Shown here in pieces: positions 59,140-64,000 of a DNA stretch of 64,000 nucleotides. The translations under genes were made by a program, and so were the position numbers. The notes under the pieces are model-generated. The model was given only the letters and a program-made list of their open reading frames with translations, had not been told where the DNA came from and made no database searches. The stretch's first letter is position 1. Every line of letters begins with the position of its first letter. The stretch comes from Scleromitrula shiraiana (lineage: Eukaryota > Ascomycota > Leotiomycetes > Helotiales > Sclerotiniaceae), in the NCBI GenBank assembly GCA_028455995.1, contig JABELC010000011.1, positions 62,001 through 126,000 of the forward strand, written 5' to 3'.

Positions 59140-59448
59140 TCCCACATCATCGAATCTTCGTCCCCCGCCTCCAACAGCACCGCCATCATCATCCACATCC
59201 ACCTCACCAAGCGCCGCCCCCTCAGACAGCTGCAAGACCCAATGGAAGGTCGCCTATGACAGTTTCAGCATCTACGGCGAAAATTGGGATAGCAACAAAC
59301 TGGGAGATAACAGAGCAGGTCTAATAACTTTCATAGAGGTTTGTGGGGAAGTGACGGATTGGAGTTATATAACAAATGGGTTGAGTGCATCGTGGACATT
59401 TTATGTGACGTGGAAGACGAGTATGTTTGAGCAAAAATATATTGGAGA
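59140..59448 (+). pseudogene. Possible fragment of a small Cys-containing protein, cut by transposon copy C
   Basis: A frame from about 59140 reads a Pro/Ser/Thr-rich linker, then CKTQWKVAYDSFSIYGENWD, SNKLGDNRAGLITFIEVCG, EVTDWSYITNGLSASWTFYV and TWKTSMFEQKYIGD, ending at transposon copy C. The Cys/Trp/Gly spacing is like small secreted fungal proteins, but I cannot name the family. No signal peptide or start codon is in frame, since a stop precedes the linker. Beyond the element the frame stops quickly. It is either the last exon of a spliced gene or a remnant. Confidence 0.35.
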
Positions 59449-60090
59449 TAGTCTACCCCATTCGCCAATTTTGCCCATTTACAAATTGGCCATCATGATC
59501 TCATTGATAAATCGGCTTACTCCATTGATCAATACAAGATTATTCATAAATAAGGCATCCCATTGATTAATCAATTCAAAATTAAATTCTTCAATTGGAA
59601 TAACCATTATCAATTTTAACAATGCTATATTTTTTAAAATAAAAATAACTTGAACTTGAACTTGAACTTGTTACTAATTTCAAAATTTAAATTTTTAAAC
59701 TTAAATAACTTGAAATAAATAAATACAGAAAAAAATGATTTTATACTAGTAGTACTACTAGTAGTACTAGTATATTCTTTTTATTAAAAATATATTTTCA
59801 AAATTGACTAATTAATAAATCAATTAAAATTAAAAAATTTAGTAGTAAAAAAAATGTATCTTCAAAATTATTTAATTAGTACTAGTAACTTATAAACTAG
59901 TTAGAATTAATTCTTTTTTTAAAAATATGTTCTCAAAATTGCTTAATGAGTGGACCAGTCAACCAATTGATTAATAAGATCGACTAATTAATTAATAAGA
60001 TGTTTCATTCCGAAGTTCGCAAAGAGAGGCCGATTTATCAATAGGATGACCGATTTGTAAATAGGCGAAATTTGCGAATAGGGCGGACCA
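59449..60090. mobile_element. 642-bp TIR element (copy C) of the same family
   Basis: The left end starts TAGTCTACCCCATTCGCCAA and the right end, read on the minus strand, starts TGGTCCGCCCTATTCGCAAA. Both continue with CATTTACAAAT or TATTTACAAAT and CCATTGATAAATCGG-like iterated units, matching copy B. The left flank reads GAGA and the right GATA, a 4-bp duplication with one mismatch; alternatively the left end lost two bases and GATA (59447-59450) is the duplication. The interior is AT-rich, with a nested ACTAGTAGTACTACTAGTAGTAC-type palindrome near 59742-59772. No coding capacity. Confidence 0.82.
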
Positions 60091-61565
60091 GATATACTAT
60101 GAGTTCGGCTGGGGCGCCTGATGATGATTGTAGAGGGAGTAGTTAGGGCTGGAGTGTGATTTGAGGAGTTTGAATAGATAGGGGAGTGAGAGTGGGGTGC
60201 TTTTGGTAACGGTGGGTTGTATGTATTGTTAGTCTTTATGTTATGCTTGTGGTACAAGATAACGAGGATAAGTAAAAGGGGCTGAAGGCACTGAAGCGAG
60301 CCAAGCACGGTCCTTCTTCATATCTTTAGTGCAATATAAACTCTTTTGAATAGTTAAAAATTGTATTGCTATGATTGGAAGATTATTCCATTCCATTGCA
60401 GAGAAATATTCTGCAGCAATACATGATGGTTACTGTGACTTTAGAACCAACAAGCTCGACAGCATACCATTCACATCTCTCGAGATTTTCGTCTTCGTAA
60501 AATTGTGCTATCCCTGACCATATGATCTCAAACAGATGCGTTTTTGATGTCGTGAGTCGGTAGAATCAAGTAGTGCCTTATATTTCAAACGTCAAGTATG
60601 CATCACGCCACATGCATAGTCCCAGTGACATGAAATGGAAATGCCGTGGACCACCTGGGTAGATCACAGTATGACTTCAAGTCGTACGTAATTACACTAT
60701 GTGAGATGTGTTTAAGTAGACTTACGGGACGAGTAGGTGCTAAATGTGCGGAGGACTGTAACTTGATGCACCCTATCACTTAATTTGGGGTTGTATTAGT
60801 CAAAGGATACAGTTGCATGCCTGTATGGAGAAAGCTCGTAAGACAGATACATTTTGATTCGAGGGTTCTTGGAGACACCGAGTTGACATCAAGCGGGGTA
60901 TGGTATGGCTCAGTGATACAGAATATCGCATCTATGTATACTCATTAGATGAAAGATTTAAATATCTGTAAGGAGTGGATCTCAGAGTGTTGGCTGTAGC
61001 ATCGCGTTGATGGGTTGGCAGACAAATCTGCCAGTACTATGACTCTCTCAACATCGTTATGCGATTATAATACAATAATAATTGAATACACCACAGACTT
61101 TGTGTGTACTATATCAATAAATTCGAAACCAAGTGGTTCTCTAAATCACAAGTATCTAAACAATCTGCGGAAAAGTCTGAATTTGATCTGCTTCAATTTC
61201 TCCCCTTGGGGAGCCATAAATCAAAATATCGGGAGTAGCTCTTGCGACATATCCTGATGATTTGATTCACCGTTTCATTGAAGAAAATATCTACAGCATT
61301 AAATACTGACGCCATTTTTCCAAGTGTATTTGACACAAATATAATGTATACAGAAATATATCGATTGCATCTTAGGCCAAATTTATGAGATCAGATTGCG
61401 TAAGATACTAAGGCAAATCCCTGTGCAAATCCTCTAGTGTACTTCCATTCCATCACCAGTTGGTCCGTTCACCCCATCGTTTACAAACAAAAGTTCCTTC
61501 AACTTCTTACCTTCTCACATCAAACAACAATTCACAACAGTCTTGATAAATAATAAAACAACAAA
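60091..61565. other. Intergenic DNA before the Tls1 gene
   Basis: About 1.5 kb without a recognised gene. The 80-codon ORF at 61015 is unsupported. The last about 130 bases are CA-rich, like a leader. Confidence 0.5.
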
Positions 61566-62777
61566 ATGTCAACTCCAGATCCATCTCCTATACCATTATT
61601 TCGTCCTTCTAAAAAGCGCAAGATCTATCGCCAACGTAACGATAATGATGACGAAACAGAATCTAAATCAATACCATCTGCGCCGGTTAATACGGAACAA
61701 AGTCTAGAAGAATTAATCGCATCAAGTATTCCAGCTGCCGAATCCACCGAAACCCTAGAAAGTATGGATATATCTTCAATCCTCCGTCTCCGCAAACAGA
61801 GAAAACGAGCAGTCGGCGGAGTCGAATTTCGCGCCGAAGGTAAACCCCGAGATCAACACGACGAAGAAGATGAAATGCAAGCCTTAATGCGAGTCGACGA
61901 AGAGAAAGAAAAACTCGAATTAGATAATGGAGGAATGAGGCGATTTGCGCCACAAATGGGAGTTGTTGGGAGTGCGGTTGATAAACATATGTGAGTGCTT
62001 TTTATCTTTGAGATTATAGATACGGTGACTAACGGGGAAAGGATGGCGTATATAGAAGGGAGAATTGCGCGTCAGAATCCGGGTTCTTTGAGAGATGGGT
62101 CGTTCATGGATGAGAGTGTAGGATCGAGGAATCAGGCGCATGAACATACTCGGGCGGAAACTGGAAGAAAGGAGAAAGAGGTCCAGAGAGCTCCGACTAC
62201 GATGGGTCAATTGTTAGAGATTGATTTGGGAGAGGAAACTAGGAGGAGGAATGCGGAAAGAACGGAAATGGCGAGAAGGAGGGCTCAAGGGGAGGTTATT
62301 GAAGATGAGGATAAACCGCCTGAGAAGGTTAGATTGGATAAATTTGGTAGACCGAGACGTGTGCGTAAGAGAAGAGGTAGTGAAGATGTACAGCGGGACA
62401 TGTTAGTCGAAGAAATCCTCCGAGAAAATCGACGTAAGTTCCTCATCTCCATCTTACCCTACCCATCCAATTTCCTCACACTAACCCCCCCTAAAGTAGA
62501 AATCTACACACCTCCCGAACCCACCCCCACCGACTCACCCAACCCCCCCGCAAACGACGACCAACTCGCCGAATCCTTCCGCAAAGACTGGGAAGACGCA
62601 GCTTCGTTCTCGCAGTTACAGAGACAGCAACAACAGGCGGCGAAGAATAAGGTTAAGAAGAAGGGGGAAAAGACAGAGGAGGAATTGTATATGAAGGGGC
62701 CGAAGTTGGGGGGGAGTAGGAGTGCAAGGGCGGCGATGAGGGAAATGATGCTGGCGAGGAAGGGGGGGAAGAAGTAA
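61566..62777 (+). CDS. tls1: Tls1/C9orf78 (Hep59) family spliceosome-associated protein, about 365 aa
   Basis: Three exons: 61566-61990, 62042-62433 and 62497-62777 (1098 nt). The protein is highly charged and mostly helical or disordered. The family core is present: ILRLRKQRKRAVGGVEF, then RRFAPQMG, DKHMMAYIEGRIAR (across intron 1) and EEILRENRR. The C-terminal region has SARAAMREMMLARKGGKK. The family (S. pombe Tls1, human C9orf78/HCA59) binds the splicing helicase Brr2 and affects splice-site choice, with Tls1 affecting telomere length and silencing through splicing of its targets. It acts in the nucleus. Family recognition is good; the yeast function is assumed by homology. Confidence 0.88.
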
Positions 62778-64000
62778 GTGGTGTTGAGTTGAGTGGGAGA
62801 GACAGTTCATGATTGGGATTGGGATTGAGGGGTGCATGGTAAGAGGATAGGGGTGGGCAGAGTGCATGTGTATGATAGTTTAACAGCTTACCTAGTCTAA
62901 TTATTACTCGCAGACAGCTACTCTAAATCATCAATCAATTGAAAGACAGAAGATAGAAAGTTCGGACAGAAGAGAAGCAGCCTCGTCATATCGTCATATC
63001 GTCATATCATCATATCGTCATATCATCATATCGTCATATCATCACATCATAGCATATATTATACAAATACTAACATTATTCTAATTACCCACCCACCCAT
63101 CCTCTCCTTATTTTACCTAGAATGCTAATCCTCACCACTCCATCCCATTCCATCCCATCCCACCATACCCTCTCTAATCACCATTCTATCCCCCCTCACC
63201 TCTCCTCTCCTCTCTTCTCCTCTCATATCCCACTTTCCACATAGATTTCCAATCCAATTTAATCCAATTTAATAGATACTGATGAATCAACCCCCCTCTA
63301 TATGTCTTCCCTTTCTTCTCCTTCTTTTCTCGGTCGTAAAATCTGACACAACGCAACGCAACCAAATCGAATGGAATCGTATAGCTCATAGCAACCGAGT
63401 GGTTCTTGATCTAATTTGTCTGATTTGTCTGATTTGATTCGGTTTAATTTGATCGAGTTCCACATTGGGGGTTAGCCTATTATTCATATTATATTATCTC
63501 ATATCATACCATAACATATCGTGTCTGTAACAACACCCCCTTCTTTCTATAAATTCTACTCTTTCTCCCCCTCTTACTTCCGTATTACTCACTCTGGTGA
63601 ATTGCTGGGGGTGTTGTTCATCTTGTTTTTATGTCCCTATCTCTCTCTCTCTCTCTCTCCCCTTTCGAATCTAACTTCCCCCCTACCCCCCCACACCCCC
63701 CGATCTTCTCTGTTCTATCACTCATTATGTCCGTATTTAAAATTATCTCCTCTCCAACTCCTAATACTATAATCTCCGTCTCTATCTCCGTGCTCATTTT
63801 CCCACCCCACTCCTCCTTCCTAACCCATCTCTCTACCCATCCTTTCCCTTCTTTCCCCATGCCATATCCTTTATTCATCTTCCCCTCCCTTTCCCCGTCC
63901 CCCTCCCCCTCCCCCTCCCCCTCTCCATCATCCCCCTCCCTACCCCCCAAATCCACAAACCCATCATGCGCCCCCACCCAAACCCCCACCCCACCCCCCA
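62778..64000. other. Right-end low-complexity region, no gene recognised
   Basis: An 8-bp TCRTCATA array lies at 62983-63050, with CATCC/CTCTC tracts around 63140-63230 and long C-rich pyrimidine tracts from about 63640 to the end. The G-rich minus-strand ORF 63618-63989 is a translation of that tract. A gene extending beyond the right edge cannot be excluded. Confidence 0.5.
62983..63050. repeat. TCRTCATA octanucleotide tandem repeat, about eight units
   Basis: About eight 8-bp units alternate TCGTCATA and TCATCATA, just downstream of the Tls1 gene. Confidence 0.85.

Noticed and set aside
63618..63989. 123-codon Gly/Glu-rich minus-strand ORF at the right edge
   Set aside because: It arises from a C-rich pyrimidine tract on the plus strand, with no motif. 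Only more sequence to the right could change this.

Overview
The window looks like nuclear chromosomal DNA of a filamentous ascomycete. I infer Leotiomycetes, most likely the Sclerotiniaceae (Botrytis/Sclerotinia/Monilinia group). The reasons are many short GT-AG introns of about 50-110 nt, AT-rich intergenic DNA with AT islands that look RIP-mutated, pyrimidine-rich 5' leaders, and fungus-specific families (non-reducing polyketide synthase, Clr5-domain protein, PTH11-like membrane protein). The genus is inference. I recognised no tRNA, rRNA or CRISPR.

Left part (1-28.5 kb) is mostly housekeeping. In order: a doubtful small ORF; a glycine-rich RRM protein (3479-4439); a ChaC-like gamma-glutamylcyclotransferase on the minus strand (5408-7008), whose six-exon model needs a 5-nt microexon; a penta-EF-hand protein (8264-9629); the spliceosomal helicase Prp16 (10383-13418, minus), head to head with the ribosome-biogenesis WD protein Pwp1 (13636-15312); a conserved protein of unknown function (20376-21185); and a Clr5-domain protein (26063-28539). 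Two gene-poor tracts (15.3-20.4 and 21.2-26.1 kb) are full of microsatellites.

Middle to right part (30.4-58.6 kb) is a secondary-metabolite locus. It holds a metallo-beta-lactamase-fold thioesterase (30410-31399), a non-reducing PKS with SAT-KS-MAT-PT-ACP and no thioesterase domain (32808-38520), a UbiA-type membrane prenyltransferase or terpene cyclase (43709-44698), a PTH11-like seven-helix protein (45301-46585), a P450 split by a transposon (47607-52136), a TRI3-like acyltransferase (52915-54279), a second P450 (54555-56297) and a Baeyer-Villiger-type flavin monooxygenase (56729-58622). A CCCH/RBR ubiquitin ligase (40003-42879) sits inside. The PKS would make an aromatic polyketide and the free MBL thioesterase would release it, as in the atrochrysone/anthraquinone systems. 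The UbiA enzyme, P450s, monooxygenase and acyltransferase would then decorate or merge it with an isoprenoid. The final product cannot be read from sequence.

Three related terminal-inverted-repeat elements (29616-30055, 47877-50623, 59449-60090) share ends of the form TGKTCCGCCCCRTTCG. Two have exact 4-bp target duplications (GACC, GATA). The largest has ends built from about 20-bp iterated units and has inserted into codon 75 of the first P450. The right end of the window carries a Tls1/Hep59-type spliceosomal protein (61566-62777) and low-complexity DNA.
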